In this document: piece by piece, positions 46,234 to 54,974 of the stretch
Position numbering within the stretch: position 1 is the first letter of the stretch
Layout of the letters: every line of letters starts with the position of its first letter
Source: Pedobacter glucosidilyticus DSM 23534
GTDB lineage: Bacteria > Bacteroidota > Bacteroidia > Sphingobacteriales > Sphingobacteriaceae
Reading direction: 5' to 3'
Assembly (NCBI RefSeq): GCF_000425145.1
Contig: NZ_KE384311.1
Span: 1 to 64,000, forward strand
DNA length: 64,000 bases
Translations under genes and position numbers: made by a program
Notes under the pieces: model-generated
What the model was told of the DNA's origin: nothing
What the model saw: the letters and a program-made list of their open reading frames with translations, nothing else
Database searches by the model: none

Positions 46234-46310
46234 AACCACAGCTAACACTTGGGCGGAAATCAGTGCTATTAAACCGGCACAAATCAAACTAGCCAACCGT
46301 TGGCAGTAAT
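46234..46310. repeat. attC-like site C (partial)
   Basis: It runs from AGCTAACACTTGGGC to AGCCAACCGTTGGCAGTAAT. The right end contains the palindrome GCCAACCGTTGGC, and GCACAAAT matches the right arm of element A. The inner arms are poorly paired, so this may be a decayed copy. Confidence 0.4.
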
Positions 46311-46473
46311 ATTAAGAAAACATTACAAAAAACAAAGTTTCTTCGTTCACTTACTTTAATAATACCATTTAATTATTCTATTAACGATGAAAAAACTGAA
46401 TGATACAATTAATAATGTAATAAATAATATCTCAAGCATGATATATTCTTAGATTCGGAAACAAATACATTCT

Positions 46474-47331
46474 ATGAAAAAATTACTTAATATATCTTTC
46501 ATTTTCTTCATCATTATGACAGGGAGTGGCTGTGTTTCAAATAAACTTAAGTATGATTACAATGCACTTTATAAAAAAATGCAGCAGTTAAATGATAATC
46601 CTGTATATATTGATCCAGTATTGATGAAATCATTTCCTAAGTATATCCGGCAATACAATGGGCGAAGTGAAGAAAAAATGGTTATCGTCCCGGGTTGGCA
46701 TGGGCGTTATAGAGGTATAAAAATTGACAGTAATAGATTTTTCTACTACAATGGAGATTATAATTTAAATGAGTATTCAATTAAAGAGCAACTACAAAAG
46801 CAATTGAGATTTGAGTATTCTCAGAAACAAATAATCTCCGATATAACACTAATCGATCGCATCGACAATCTCTTTAACTATAAAGAAATTTATTATCCCA
46901 GCGGAAAAATAAAAAGTAAGGCAATATATTGCAACAAGGGATTTTATATTGCTAAAACCTACAGTTTTGATGAAGATGGAAGAGTAATTGACATTAAAGA
47001 TAATGATAAAGGATTTGGGTTCACTTTTGATGATGTTTTTAGGTTTTGTAACAAAGAACACCTACTTGACAAAAGTAAAAAAGAATTGCCTCCTCTGGGT
47101 CAAACACTATTTATTACAAATTTGTCAGATTATTGGACAATAGAAATTGCGAGAGGTGGTAGGAGTGGTCATACACGGTTAGATATTAAATTAGATCAAA
47201 ACACAGGAAATGTACTTTCTATAGTTTTATATAATGGTGCGGATCACAAAGAAATATCTATTAAACCAAATAGAAAGCGGATTAAATACATTAGGCCAAT
47301 AGTGGAACAGTACTATAAAAAAATCAGATAA
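46474..47331 (+). CDS. hypothetical lipoprotein
   Basis: The 285 residues start with a lipoprotein signal (lipobox TGSGC). The rest is polar with mixed beta content. One stretch (YYPSGKIKSKAIYCNKGF, FDEDGRVIDIKD) looks like two YD/MORN-type repeats found in toxin-related or surface proteins. I do not recognise the family. It is a single gene flanked by attC-like sites C and B, the layout of an integron cassette. Confidence 0.6.
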   Translation: MKKLLNISFIFFIIMTGSGCVSNKLKYDYNALYKKMQQLNDNPVYIDPVLMKSFPKYIRQYNGRSEEKMVIVPGWHGRYRGIKIDSNRFFYYNGDYNLNEYSIKEQLQKQLRFEYSQKQIISDITLIDRIDNLFNYKEIYYPSGKIKSKAIYCNKGFYIAKTYSFDEDGRVIDIKDNDKGFGFTFDDVFRFCNKEHLLDKSKKELPPLGQTLFITNLSDYWTIEIARGGRSGHTRLDIKLDQNTGNVLSIVLYNGADHKEISIKPNRKRIKYIRPIVEQYYKKIR

Positions 47332-47421
47332 TAAAAATATTATTAATGTAATGCTAAATTTTTAGATATGCCAGATAATTATAAATACTCACACCTAATT
47401 ATGGGTGCTAAAAAATACTGG

Positions 47422-47553
47422 TGCTAACCACAAATTTGTTTTAAAATGGCTGAACTGTTTTACGTTATTTCATCACAATTAATTAAATTTAGATATGCAG
47501 ACAAGTTTGTGCTTTGTATGCCATTACAACACAAATCCGCCCAAACGTTATTA
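47422..47553. repeat. attC-like imperfect palindrome B
   Basis: Arms 47431-47450 and 47520-47539 pair at 15 of 20 positions (shared AAATTTGT and AAAATGGC / GCCATT). The right end carries GTTATTA and the left end TGCTAAC. Spacing and arm words match element A at 332-474, showing the two are homologous. The rest of the gap 47332-47731 has only the palindrome at 47682-47699. Confidence 0.5.
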
Positions 47554-47681
47554 TTATTCTAAATAAATCTGAATTTTACATTGGTTTGTTAAGGACTTGA
47601 TTGAAATTGATTATTTGCCTCATACTTGTAAAATTTTAGGTTACAAAAAAATAGAGATGTAAAAATATAGTTGCGAACAGA

Positions 47682-47699
47682 AAATTTTTGCAAAAATTT
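47682..47699. promoter_or_regulatory. 18-bp perfect palindrome upstream of hydrolase gene
   Basis: AAATTTTTGCAAAAATTT is exactly self-complementary and lies 32 nt before the start at 47732. It could be an operator or a hairpin in the leader. It may be chance in AT-rich DNA. Confidence 0.35.
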
Positions 47700-47731
47700 C
47701 AAACCGTAACTGCAAATCAAAAAACTAAACA

Positions 47732-48673
47732 ATGTTAAAATTTAAGTTAATCCTTCTAAATTGGTTAATTGTAGGCAATGTTTATGGTCAAAAAATGGAA
47801 GTGGTTTTCTTGGATAAAACTGACTCAACACGAAATAACTACACCATTATTTATCCAGAAAATAAACCTTATTCTGGCTTAATTCTTATTCTACCTGGAT
47901 TTGGCCATTCTGCCGAATTAACCTTAGAACAAACAGACTTACCTTTAAAAACAGCTAAAAAGGGATTATTGACAGTAATTCCGACTCTGCATGATGGTGT
48001 CTTTTCATTTGGAGTAGATATTTTAAGTCAAAAGTCTTTGAATAATATTGTTGAAGATCTAAGAAATAAATACAAGCTATCAGAACTTCCATTTTATATT
48101 GGAGGCTTTTCCATCGGTGGAAGTTGTGCAATAAAATATGCACAAAGTGCAAAAATTAAACCAACTGCTGTGTTCGCTGTAGACCCGCCTTTAGATTTTG
48201 AACGGTTTTATAATTCCAGTAAAAGAGATATTAGGCTTTCTGTTAATAAAGAACCTAGTCCTGAAAATATGTACATGGTTGAAAGAATCGAAAAAGAGTT
48301 TAATGGGACACCTCAAACAGCTTTAAGAAATTTTCATGAAATTTCTCCATATTCTTTTTCAGACTATAATCAAACAGCGGTAAAAAAGTTTGGAAATATT
48401 CCTTTACGGATTTACACAGAGCCAGATGTAGATTGGTGGCTTAAAGAAAGAAGTTTTGACTTTTTTAATATGAATGCGCCAGATTGTTCGGCTATGATTA
48501 ACGAACTTAACAGACTTGGAAATCATAAAGCAGAGTTAATTGTAACAAAGAATATGGGATATAGAAAACCAAATCATGTAAGGCATCCTCATTCTTGGAG
48601 TATTGTTAATCATGAAGATTTATTAATTTGGTTAAATCAACAAAAGAAGCTTACTGCTGAAATTTATAAATAG
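47732..48673 (+). CDS. secreted alpha/beta hydrolase-like protein
   Basis: The 313 residues have an export signal (about 1-19, near VYGQ). The alpha/beta hydrolase core is seen: LILPGFGHSAEL for the oxyanion region, nucleophile elbow GGFSIGGS with a GxSxG Ser, AVDPPLDFERF, and a final RHPHSWSIVNHED with a plausible catalytic His. Substrate unknown. It lies after attC-like site B, all on the plus strand. Confidence 0.65.
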   Translation: MLKFKLILLNWLIVGNVYGQKMEVVFLDKTDSTRNNYTIIYPENKPYSGLILILPGFGHSAELTLEQTDLPLKTAKKGLLTVIPTLHDGVFSFGVDILSQKSLNNIVEDLRNKYKLSELPFYIGGFSIGGSCAIKYAQSAKIKPTAVFAVDPPLDFERFYNSSKRDIRLSVNKEPSPENMYMVERIEKEFNGTPQTALRNFHEISPYSFSDYNQTAVKKFGNIPLRIYTEPDVDWWLKERSFDFFNMNAPDCSAMINELNRLGNHKAELIVTKNMGYRKPNHVRHPHSWSIVNHEDLLIWLNQQKKLTAEIYK

Positions 48674-48896
48674 GGCTATATTATGGCTATACAATAGTAT
48701 CGCTAATGTTAAAATCTAACCTTATACTAATGTAATACCATAAATTTGTTATGCTTTAAAATTTACCTTTCTAAAAATATTTATTTCCTTAGTTTAAGTC
48801 ATATTTACAATAAATTTTTAACCATTGGATATGAAAATGTAATACCGAAAGTGTATTACTTGTGAGTTGAGCGTAAAAAATAAAATACTGATGAAT

Positions 48897-49481
48897 ATGA
48901 AAGCTGAATTTTTAACCACACTTTTCTTATTGATAGGATGGATGTCTTTTGCACAGGAAAAACACTTAACTTTTAAAGATGTTCCTATAAACGGAACAAT
49001 GGCTGAGTATATTTCTAAAATGGAGGAAAATGGCTTCAACCATTTAGCAACAAACCTTAGAATAGCTACGCTAAGAGGTGATTTTGCAGGTTATAAAAAT
49101 TGTATGCTAGAGGTTTCAACCTTATGGCAAAAAGATTTAGTTCATAAAATAGATGTTATTTTTCCTTTTAAAGAAACATGGTCGACACTTTATGGAGATT
49201 ATAGCAGTTTAAAAGTTATGCTGACAGAAAAATATGGAAAGCCAACTGAGTTTGTGGAAAAATTTGAAGGGCCTCATGCAATTGATGATGATAGAGTGAA
49301 GATGAGCCTTGTTAAAATTGGTAATTGTAAATATTATGCTATTTGGCGTTCAGATCAGGGAGATGTTAAATTATCTATAGAACATAGAAATCATCAAAAT
49401 TACCAATGTTTTGTACAATTAACTTACTCAGATAAAGTTAATAGTCAAATCGTAAAAGAAAAAAACTTAACAGATTTATAG
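48897..49481 (+). CDS. hypothetical secreted protein
   Basis: I start at the ATG at 48897 (about 194 residues); an ATG at 48891 and a TTG at 48867 are also in frame. The signal peptide MKAEFLTTLFLLIGWMSFAQ is clear. The mature part has a repeated pattern of short beta strands with TFKDVPINGTMAEYI and EKYGKPTEFVEKFE, which recalls small periplasmic proteins of unknown function in Bacteroidota. No family is recognised. Confidence 0.65.
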   Translation: MKAEFLTTLFLLIGWMSFAQEKHLTFKDVPINGTMAEYISKMEENGFNHLATNLRIATLRGDFAGYKNCMLEVSTLWQKDLVHKIDVIFPFKETWSTLYGDYSSLKVMLTEKYGKPTEFVEKFEGPHAIDDDRVKMSLVKIGNCKYYAIWRSDQGDVKLSIEHRNHQNYQCFVQLTYSDKVNSQIVKEKNLTDL

Positions 49482-49723
49482 TTTTCTTATTTTTATAATA
49501 GCCAAGCGATGAATACTTTGTTAGGATGTAAGCTCAGGAAAAAAATAATTAAATAGTAGATGAAAGTAATATCTAGTCATAAAATTATGTATGAGTAATT
49601 TAAATGAGATAGTGACTTAGGGACTACCATCAACAACATCCCCAATAGAATGCTTAACAAAAAAAGACCAAAAGCTATCAAATTTTATTTTGATAATGTT
49701 CCATTATTAGTTAACTTTGATGA

Positions 49724-50089
49724 GTGGAAATAATTAGAGAAATCGTTTTTTATAAAGATTACTTTGACGACTTTTTTGAAACCTTAACTGACAAAGTAAA
49801 GGAAAAAGTTGATGAAGTGCTTTTTATGATGACTATTCTTGAACGTGTTCCGACCAAATTTTTTAAAAGTATTGAAGGAAAAAAAGGGCTTTTTGAAATT
49901 CGGGTTGAATATGAAAGCAACATTTATAGAATATTTTGCTGTTTTGACAAAGGAAATTTAGTTATTCTTTTTAATGGATTTCAAAAGAAAACCCAGAAAA
50001 TACCAACTAAAGAATTAAACAAGGCGGAGAAAATAATGGAAGAATATTTTAACGAACAAAAAGGAAATAAAAATGGAAACAAAAAATAA
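49724..50089 (+). CDS. higB: HigB-type (RelE/ParE, Gp49-like) toxin
   Basis: The 121 residues fit the RelE/ParE fold, an mRNA-cleaving toxin family: LFEIRVEYESNIYRIFCCF with conserved Arg and Tyr, then LVILFNGFQKKTQKIP. Translation starts at GTG; the ATG four bases upstream is out of frame. Its 3' end overlaps the antitoxin gene by 17 nt, with the toxin first, which is the HigBA order. It forms a type II toxin-antitoxin pair. Confidence 0.85.
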   Translation: MEIIREIVFYKDYFDDFFETLTDKVKEKVDEVLFMMTILERVPTKFFKSIEGKKGLFEIRVEYESNIYRIFCCFDKGNLVILFNGFQKKTQKIPTKELNKAEKIMEEYFNEQKGNKNGNKK

Positions 50090-50375
50090 AAATATCAAAA
50101 CTTTCGCCCAACATCTTGATAAAAGATATGGAGCAACAGGAACAAAAGAAAGAACTGAGTTTGAAATAAAAGCGAAGTCTTTTGCTATTGGAGAACTAAT
50201 TAAGGAAGAAAGAAAATTAGCTCAAATGACTCAAGAACAGCTTGCTGAAAAGATTGGAGCAAAAAAAAGTTTCATTTCGAGAATTGAAAACGGACACAGC
50301 GATATACAACTTTCAACACTTTATAAACTTATAGAGTTTGGACTTGGACGAAAAATCAACTTCACTATCAAATAA
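50073..50375 (+). CDS. higA: HigA-type antitoxin, XRE family
   Basis: The 100 residues have a helix-turn-helix (LAQMTQEQLAEKIGAKKSF, ISRIENGHSDI) in the second half, which binds operator DNA and represses the pair, and an N-terminal part that neutralises the toxin. It overlaps the toxin gene by 17 nt. A sequence beginning TAACACCATTAAGGG follows the stop and may be a cassette boundary. Confidence 0.88.
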   Translation: METKNKNIKTFAQHLDKRYGATGTKERTEFEIKAKSFAIGELIKEERKLAQMTQEQLAEKIGAKKSFISRIENGHSDIQLSTLYKLIEFGLGRKINFTIK

Positions 50376-50419
50376 AAACTAACACCATTAAGGGTAATTG
50401 TTGCACAGCCTTTACACAG

Positions 50420-51007
50420 TTAAACCCGTTCCGTTCTATTCACAAAAGCTACTTTAGTGCTGTTAAACTCTGGTTGATGAACAATTTTAGTAATAGAGCT
50501 ATAGTTGATTTCGAGATTAAAAGCGTTCTCTAAAGGGAAATCTAATACATAAGCTAAAATACAGCGTATCACACCGGCATGGGTTACCACCATGATATCT
50601 TTGTTTGCTGTAGCTAAAATATTCTCAAAAAAAGCGGTGGAGCGTTCGTAAAGATCTAAGAAGTTCTCTCCATTGTTGATTTTATAGTTTACAAAATCGG
50701 CCATCCAAGGTTCTAGCTCTTTGGGGTTAATTTTATCCCAAGCTTGCATTTCCCAATCTCCAAAATGCAGTTCAGCAATACGTTCATCGGTAATAAAGTT
50801 ACCGTTAGAGAGGTAATCGGCAAGTTTGCTACATCTTCTAAACGGACTGCTGTAAAAAGCTGTAGGGCTTTCAAGAGAACTTTCTAAGCTATCTTGTAAC
50901 CAATCGAAATGTGCAGTAAAATTCTCTGCTAAAGGAATTTCTGATTGCCCGTAACAAAGTTTGTTGGGGTTGTAAACCTCTGTATGTCTAATGAAATAGA
51001 TATTCAT
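50420..51007 (-). CDS. cobC: histidine phosphatase, probable alpha-ribazole phosphatase
   Basis: The 195 residues have the RHTEV motif with the phospho-accepting His, the second His in VTHAGVIRC, and FGDWEMQAWDK. CobC dephosphorylates alpha-ribazole 5'-phosphate (or adenosylcobalamin phosphate) in the nucleotide-loop assembly. It follows cobS by 2 nt, which supports the B12 role over a generic phosphatase. Confidence 0.85.
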   Translation of the reverse strand: MNIYFIRHTEVYNPNKLCYGQSEIPLAENFTAHFDWLQDSLESSLESPTAFYSSPFRRCSKLADYLSNGNFITDERIAELHFGDWEMQAWDKINPKELEPWMADFVNYKINNGENFLDLYERSTAFFENILATANKDIMVVTHAGVIRCILAYVLDFPLENAFNLEINYSSITKIVHQPEFNSTKVAFVNRTERV

Positions 51008-51009
51008 GA

Positions 51010-51774
51010 TTAAGCAAAATATTTAAAAATGAGGATGGTACTAAGGTAAAATACCACTTCAGAAACTTGTTGTACAGTACCTAAGCAATCGCCAGTGTAG
51101 CCCCCAATCCATTTGTTAAAATACCTACTGAAATAAGCTTTCACCAAAAGTAAAGGGATGATGCTTAATAAAATCCATAGATTAGGAAAAAACAGGAGAG
51201 GTGCAATACCAAAAATTATAGCGATGATGAAATCATCTTTCCTCATTTTAGTGGCTAGGGGTTTAGCTTTACTCAATAAATCTTCCCGGGCATATTCATC
51301 AGTATAAATCAAGATAGCGCTATTTAAACGACTAATAGCATGTCCAGCAATTAAAACTGGAATGATAAAGCTTGGTCCGATTTCTTTTAAAGCGGTGAAT
51401 TTTAAAGCTAAAATCAATACCAAACCTGCAACACCATAAGTACCAACTCTAGAGTCTTTCATGATGGTGAGGATCTTCTCTTTGGTCCAGCCGCCACCAA
51501 AGCCATCGCAAACATCGGCAAAGCCATCTTCATGAAACGCACCTGTAATCAGTAAAGAAGCTACCATGCTTAGAAGCAAAGATAATTCTAAAGAAAAGGC
51601 AAAAGAAGCCAGCCAGAACACCAAAGCACATAAAGACCCTACAATGATACCAATAAGAGGAAAGTACTTGCTAGAGCGATTTAAATACTCCTCAGAATGG
51701 TCTGTAGAAGGCGGACAAGGTATTCTGGTAAAGAACATCATCGCCGTAAAAAATATCCTGATTTCTTTTTTCAT
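51010..51774 (-). CDS. cobS: adenosylcobinamide-GDP ribazoletransferase (cobalamin synthase)
   Basis: CobS joins adenosylcobinamide-GDP with alpha-ribazole at the inner membrane. The 254-residue membrane protein has the hallmark EDGFADVCDGFGGG and MKDSRVGTYG, plus several membrane helices. It is coupled to cobC. A 28-nt direct repeat lies in the upstream gap to the lipoprotein gene. Confidence 0.94.
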   Translation of the reverse strand: MKKEIRIFFTAMMFFTRIPCPPSTDHSEEYLNRSSKYFPLIGIIVGSLCALVFWLASFAFSLELSLLLSMVASLLITGAFHEDGFADVCDGFGGGWTKEKILTIMKDSRVGTYGVAGLVLILALKFTALKEIGPSFIIPVLIAGHAISRLNSAILIYTDEYAREDLLSKAKPLATKMRKDDFIIAIIFGIAPLLFFPNLWILLSIIPLLLVKAYFSRYFNKWIGGYTGDCLGTVQQVSEVVFYLSTILIFKYFA

Positions 51775-51779
51775 TGTTG

Positions 51780-51905
51780 TGTTAGGTGGTTAGGTGGTTA
51801 GTTGGTTAGTTTGTTAGGTGATTAGTTTGTTAGGTGGTTAGTCATTAGTTCATTAATCATTAGATAAAGAGTGCTTTAGTTTGTTAGGTGATTAGTTTGT
51901 TAGGG
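51780..51905. repeat. GTTAGGTG/GTTAGTTT tandem repeat
   Basis: Short units alternate between GTTAGGTG and TTAGTTTG. A 28-nt word occurs exactly at 51807-51834 and 51877-51904. It fills the gap between cobS and the lipoprotein gene. Confidence 0.85.
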
Positions 51906-51908
51906 GTA

Positions 51909-52469
51909 CTAATGTAAACATCCAGTATAAACCTCTGATTTTAGCTTAAATGCTTTCTTATTTACTTTTTTTAGGATAGATAGTAAACTGTCGGCACTTT
52001 TTTCTCTTTCATGAATACCTGCAACTAATGCAAATGTTGATGAGTCAGCTTCCTTTTTGTAAAAATTTAAATATTCTATACTTAAAAATACTGTTGGATA
52101 CCTTCTTGGATAATAACTACCTGCATACATTTCATCTTGATGATTTTCTGGTAGTACAATCTGCTTTTTGAAGTTGTTATAATACCTATCTAATGTATCA
52201 ATAGGAATGCGAGTGAATTTATTTACGCTGAACATTACTTCTTGAAGTTTATAATAGCTTGAAGATGTGTCAATAATTACTATATGATAAGTTTCAAAAT
52301 CGTTATAAGATTCATCTGTTTGTTCAGTTGAAATAGAATCTGTTGAGTCAATAGTGTCAATTTTAGCTACAGGATTAGTTTTCTGATTTGAACTACAAGC
52401 AAATATGATTGATGCGACTAGAAGAAAAAAAGTCGCCTTTTTATAATTACATTTCTTTAATAATTCCAT
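51909..52469 (-). CDS. hypothetical lipoprotein
   Basis: The 186 residues start with a lipoprotein signal (lipobox ASIIFACSS). A polar acidic region follows, then YYKLQEVMFSVNKFTRIP and AGSYYPRRYPTVFLSIEYL. The fold looks like a small periplasmic domain with no catalytic motif. It lies between cobT and cobS on the same strand but has no known B12 role. A domain of unknown function is likely. Confidence 0.65.
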   Translation of the reverse strand: MELLKKCNYKKATFFLLVASIIFACSSNQKTNPVAKIDTIDSTDSISTEQTDESYNDFETYHIVIIDTSSSYYKLQEVMFSVNKFTRIPIDTLDRYYNNFKKQIVLPENHQDEMYAGSYYPRRYPTVFLSIEYLNFYKKEADSSTFALVAGIHEREKSADSLLSILKKVNKKAFKLKSEVYTGCLH

Positions 52470-52505
52470 ATTCTAATTCTTATCTACTTTCTATCCACCA
52501 AGCTT

Positions 52506-52593
52506 CAGACAACGGTCCTCAGACTCTCCACCCAGTCTTTCTACTTTATACTCTGTACTTTTTACTTTTATCTCCAGACAACGGTCATCGGAC
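52506..52593. repeat. 19-nt imperfect direct repeat pair
   Basis: CAGACAACGGTCCTCAGAC at 52506-52524 recurs as CAGACAACGGTCATCGGAC at 52575-52593. It lies between the lipoprotein gene and the cobT stop. Confidence 0.55.
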
Positions 52594-52596
52594 TCG

Positions 52597-53631
52597 TTAC
52601 TTCTCACTCACTCCAGCACTTTCAAAGCTAGACATTTCATTGATAAAGTTTACTGATGCTTGGATGATTGGTAGGGCTAATGCGGCACCAGTACCTTCGC
52701 CTAAGCGCATATTTAAATTTAAAAGAGGTTTTGCTTTTAAGAATTGGAGCATTTGTTTATGGCCGGTTTCGTCTGATTGATGAGCAAAAACACAATAGTC
52801 TAAAATTTGAGGGTAAAGTGCATGTGCAATTAACAGCGCAGAACTCACAATAAAGCCATCTACCACAATCAGCATTTTTTGTTGTGCAGCGCTAAGCATA
52901 GCACCTACAATCATAGCGATTTCAAAGCCGCCAAAAGTTTGTAAAATCTCCTCAGGTGTATAAGCAGGGTTGTTGATGATGGCTTGTTTGAGAATAGCAA
53001 TTTTCTTTTCCAGTCCTTTATCATTTAAGCCCGTTCCTCTGCCAGCGCAGGCTTCCATAGCAATGCCTGTAATTTTATGCATGATGGCTGCTGCGGCAGA
53101 AGTGTTACCAATACCCATTTCACCAAAGGCTATACAGTTGCTGCCCTTAACATGAATTTGTTTAACTAAGTTAGCACCTTTCTCTAAAGCTTCATCTAGT
53201 TGTGCTTTCGTCATGGCGGGGCTATGTAAAAAGTTCTGTGTTCCCTTAGCAACTTTTAAATGTTGTAAAGGTAGGGCTGGGTCAAAGTCGTGGTTAACCC
53301 CAGCATCAACTACCAAAATATCCCAACCGTTTTGTTTGGTAAAGACGTTAATGGCTGCACCACCAGCTATAAAATTCATGACCATTTGCCAGCTTACTTC
53401 TTGTGGGTACGGACTAACACCTTCTTGGGTGATGCCATGATCGCCAGCAAAAACTACCACAGTAGGAGATGCAATTTTAGGTGATACCGTTTCATGAATA
53501 AGACAGATTCTTAGTGCTAAATCTTCTAAAATTCCGAGGGCGCCAAGAGGCTTTGTTTTATGATTAATGATGTATTGTACTTGCTCTTTGATTTGGGTGT
53601 TAAGGCTATTAATTTCGAACTTACTTATCAT
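52597..53631 (-). CDS. cobT: nicotinate-nucleotide:dimethylbenzimidazole phosphoribosyltransferase
   Basis: CobT makes alpha-ribazole 5'-phosphate from NaMN and the lower-ligand base. The 344 residues show the AGDHGITQEGVSPYPQEV, FGEMGIGNTSAAAA, AGRGTGL and the catalytic Glu in RLGEGTGAAL. First gene of the local cob group. No cobalamin riboswitch is recognised upstream, and cobU is not present here. Confidence 0.95.
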   Translation of the reverse strand: MISKFEINSLNTQIKEQVQYIINHKTKPLGALGILEDLALRICLIHETVSPKIASPTVVVFAGDHGITQEGVSPYPQEVSWQMVMNFIAGGAAINVFTKQNGWDILVVDAGVNHDFDPALPLQHLKVAKGTQNFLHSPAMTKAQLDEALEKGANLVKQIHVKGSNCIAFGEMGIGNTSAAAAIMHKITGIAMEACAGRGTGLNDKGLEKKIAILKQAIINNPAYTPEEILQTFGGFEIAMIVGAMLSAAQQKMLIVVDGFIVSSALLIAHALYPQILDYCVFAHQSDETGHKQMLQFLKAKPLLNLNMRLGEGTGAALALPIIQASVNFINEMSSFESAGVSEK

Positions 53632-53845
53632 TTATTTGGCGTTTTAGTAGTGCAGAATTATATTTTTTATTATTACTTAAAAATTTGTATTACAGTATTT
53701 TATAAATTTTATTTAATGTGTTTGTTTTGATTTATAGATGTTTTGAGTCTTTATTTGCTAAATATCACAAAATTATATTCTGTTTAATGGGTTTTAAGTT
53801 TGTAACTATCTATTTTATAGATGTTTATGTGTTTTGTGTGAAGTG

Positions 53846-54091
53846 CTAATTATACTTTTTCCAAGTAGCCATAAAATCGGCTCTCATGTCCTGAAATCTG
53901 GCACTTACTCGCTTGATAAAGTCTTCATCTAAGAGTTCAAAAACACTGTCAACTCCGTTGATTAAATCCATTTCAGAAAGCTTGTAGGTTTGCTCTAAAG
54001 TACCTTGCTCAAACTTGATGATGTACTTCATGTTCATAGAAAAGATGGTAATCTTACATTCCGGATGTGGTAATTCTGCTACTACTCGCAT
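53846..54091 (-). CDS. small hypothetical protein
   Basis: The 81 residues begin MRVVAELPHPECKITIFSMN and contain KYIIKFEQGTLEQTYKL, GVDSVFELLDEDF. It has no signal peptide or membrane segment. The sequence is well-formed with charge periodicity like a real short cytoplasmic protein. Conservation in relatives is my impression only. The gap to cobT (53632-53845) shows nothing distinct. Confidence 0.6.
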   Translation of the reverse strand: MRVVAELPHPECKITIFSMNMKYIIKFEQGTLEQTYKLSEMDLINGVDSVFELLDEDFIKRVSARFQDMRADFMATWKKYN

Positions 54092-54143
54092 AAGGGTGTT
54101 TGGTTAAAAAAAAATCTATAATTCAAAAGGAAAAATTCAAAAT

Positions 54144-54171
54144 AGATTGCTTCTTCGTTCCTCATCGCAAT
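54144..54171 (-). repeat. 28-nt dispersed repeat, copy 2
   Basis: Reverse-complement identical to 45056-45083. Simple ATCA/CAAT repeats follow at about 54179-54210, mirroring the TTGA run next to copy 1. Confidence 0.9.
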
Positions 54172-54210
54172 GACACAAATCAATCAATCATTCAATCAAA
54201 ACTCAATCCA

Positions 54211-54906
54211 TCAAAAATCACTAGCAACTGGGTTTTTGCCCATCAAAGTGCCTTCGCTGCTGATGATTCTGAATCGGGCAAAAAGCTCTTCGCTGTACCA
54301 GTCTTCACTGCGGGTAAGCTTTACCACATCAGCGTGTTCTTTATCGCGGTAAGCGAATTTTTTTACGTCTTCTAAGGAATTCCAAACAGAAAAAGTAGCC
54401 TGTCTAATAAAAGGAGCTTCGCCAATACCTACCGAGGTGATGAAACCTTGTGAGCTATTCATGATAGCGGAAACCTTTGGTACGTTAGCCCAAAAATTTT
54501 TAAGTTTTGATGGTCTTATGGTGGCTCTGGTTAGGACACCAACCATGCCTTCATGTCCTTTAATTTTAGGTTTCCCGAAAGGCTCTTTGCCATCCCATTT
54601 GCCATGGGCTTCTACAGGTTCGCACAAAACAGTCCATTGTTCGGTGGTGAATTTTTGCCACCATTTGGCTATGAAAGAGCTGTTTTGAAATTTTCTGAAA
54701 TCATCTTCATCTTCCCAAACAGCAAATAAACCCCATTGCTGGTAATCTGGGTTAATATCGAAGGTGCCGTTTTTGCCACAGCCCATCAATTTCCAGAATG
54801 TACATGCTTTGTTTATCCAAAGAGGAAAGCGATGTATCGCCATAGCGAAAAAAGCTAATGGAATATAGCGTTTAGGGTATCTTACAATAGTGATAGAAAC
54901 AATCAT
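54211..54906 (-). CDS. spheroidene monooxygenase (CrtA)-like protein
   Basis: The 231-residue protein resembles CrtA: FFAMAIHRFPLWINKACTFWKLMGCGKNG at the front, shown here in parts as key residues W, C and G; then GLFAVWEDEDDFRKF, GVLTRATIRPSKL and ATFSVWNSLEDVKKFAYRD. CrtA oxidises carotenoids to keto-carotenoids; the fold is a dimeric alpha/beta barrel. No other carotenoid gene is near, so its substrate is uncertain. Confidence 0.72.
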   Translation of the reverse strand: MIVSITIVRYPKRYIPLAFFAMAIHRFPLWINKACTFWKLMGCGKNGTFDINPDYQQWGLFAVWEDEDDFRKFQNSSFIAKWWQKFTTEQWTVLCEPVEAHGKWDGKEPFGKPKIKGHEGMVGVLTRATIRPSKLKNFWANVPKVSAIMNSSQGFITSVGIGEAPFIRQATFSVWNSLEDVKKFAYRDKEHADVVKLTRSEDWYSEELFARFRIISSEGTLMGKNPVASDF

Positions 54907-54974
54907 GGTTGGCTAATTTCGGGAATTTAAAGCCAACCATGATGTAAAGTTGATAAGTTTTTGAATGTTAAGAA

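Noticed and set aside
49500-49723. Short frames before the HigB gene that might be a separate gene
   Set aside because: They are under 20 codons or lack a start, and nothing recognisable is encoded.
53632-53845. Cobalamin riboswitch in front of cobT
   Set aside because: I looked for the B12 box on the minus strand and found only AT-rich sequence.
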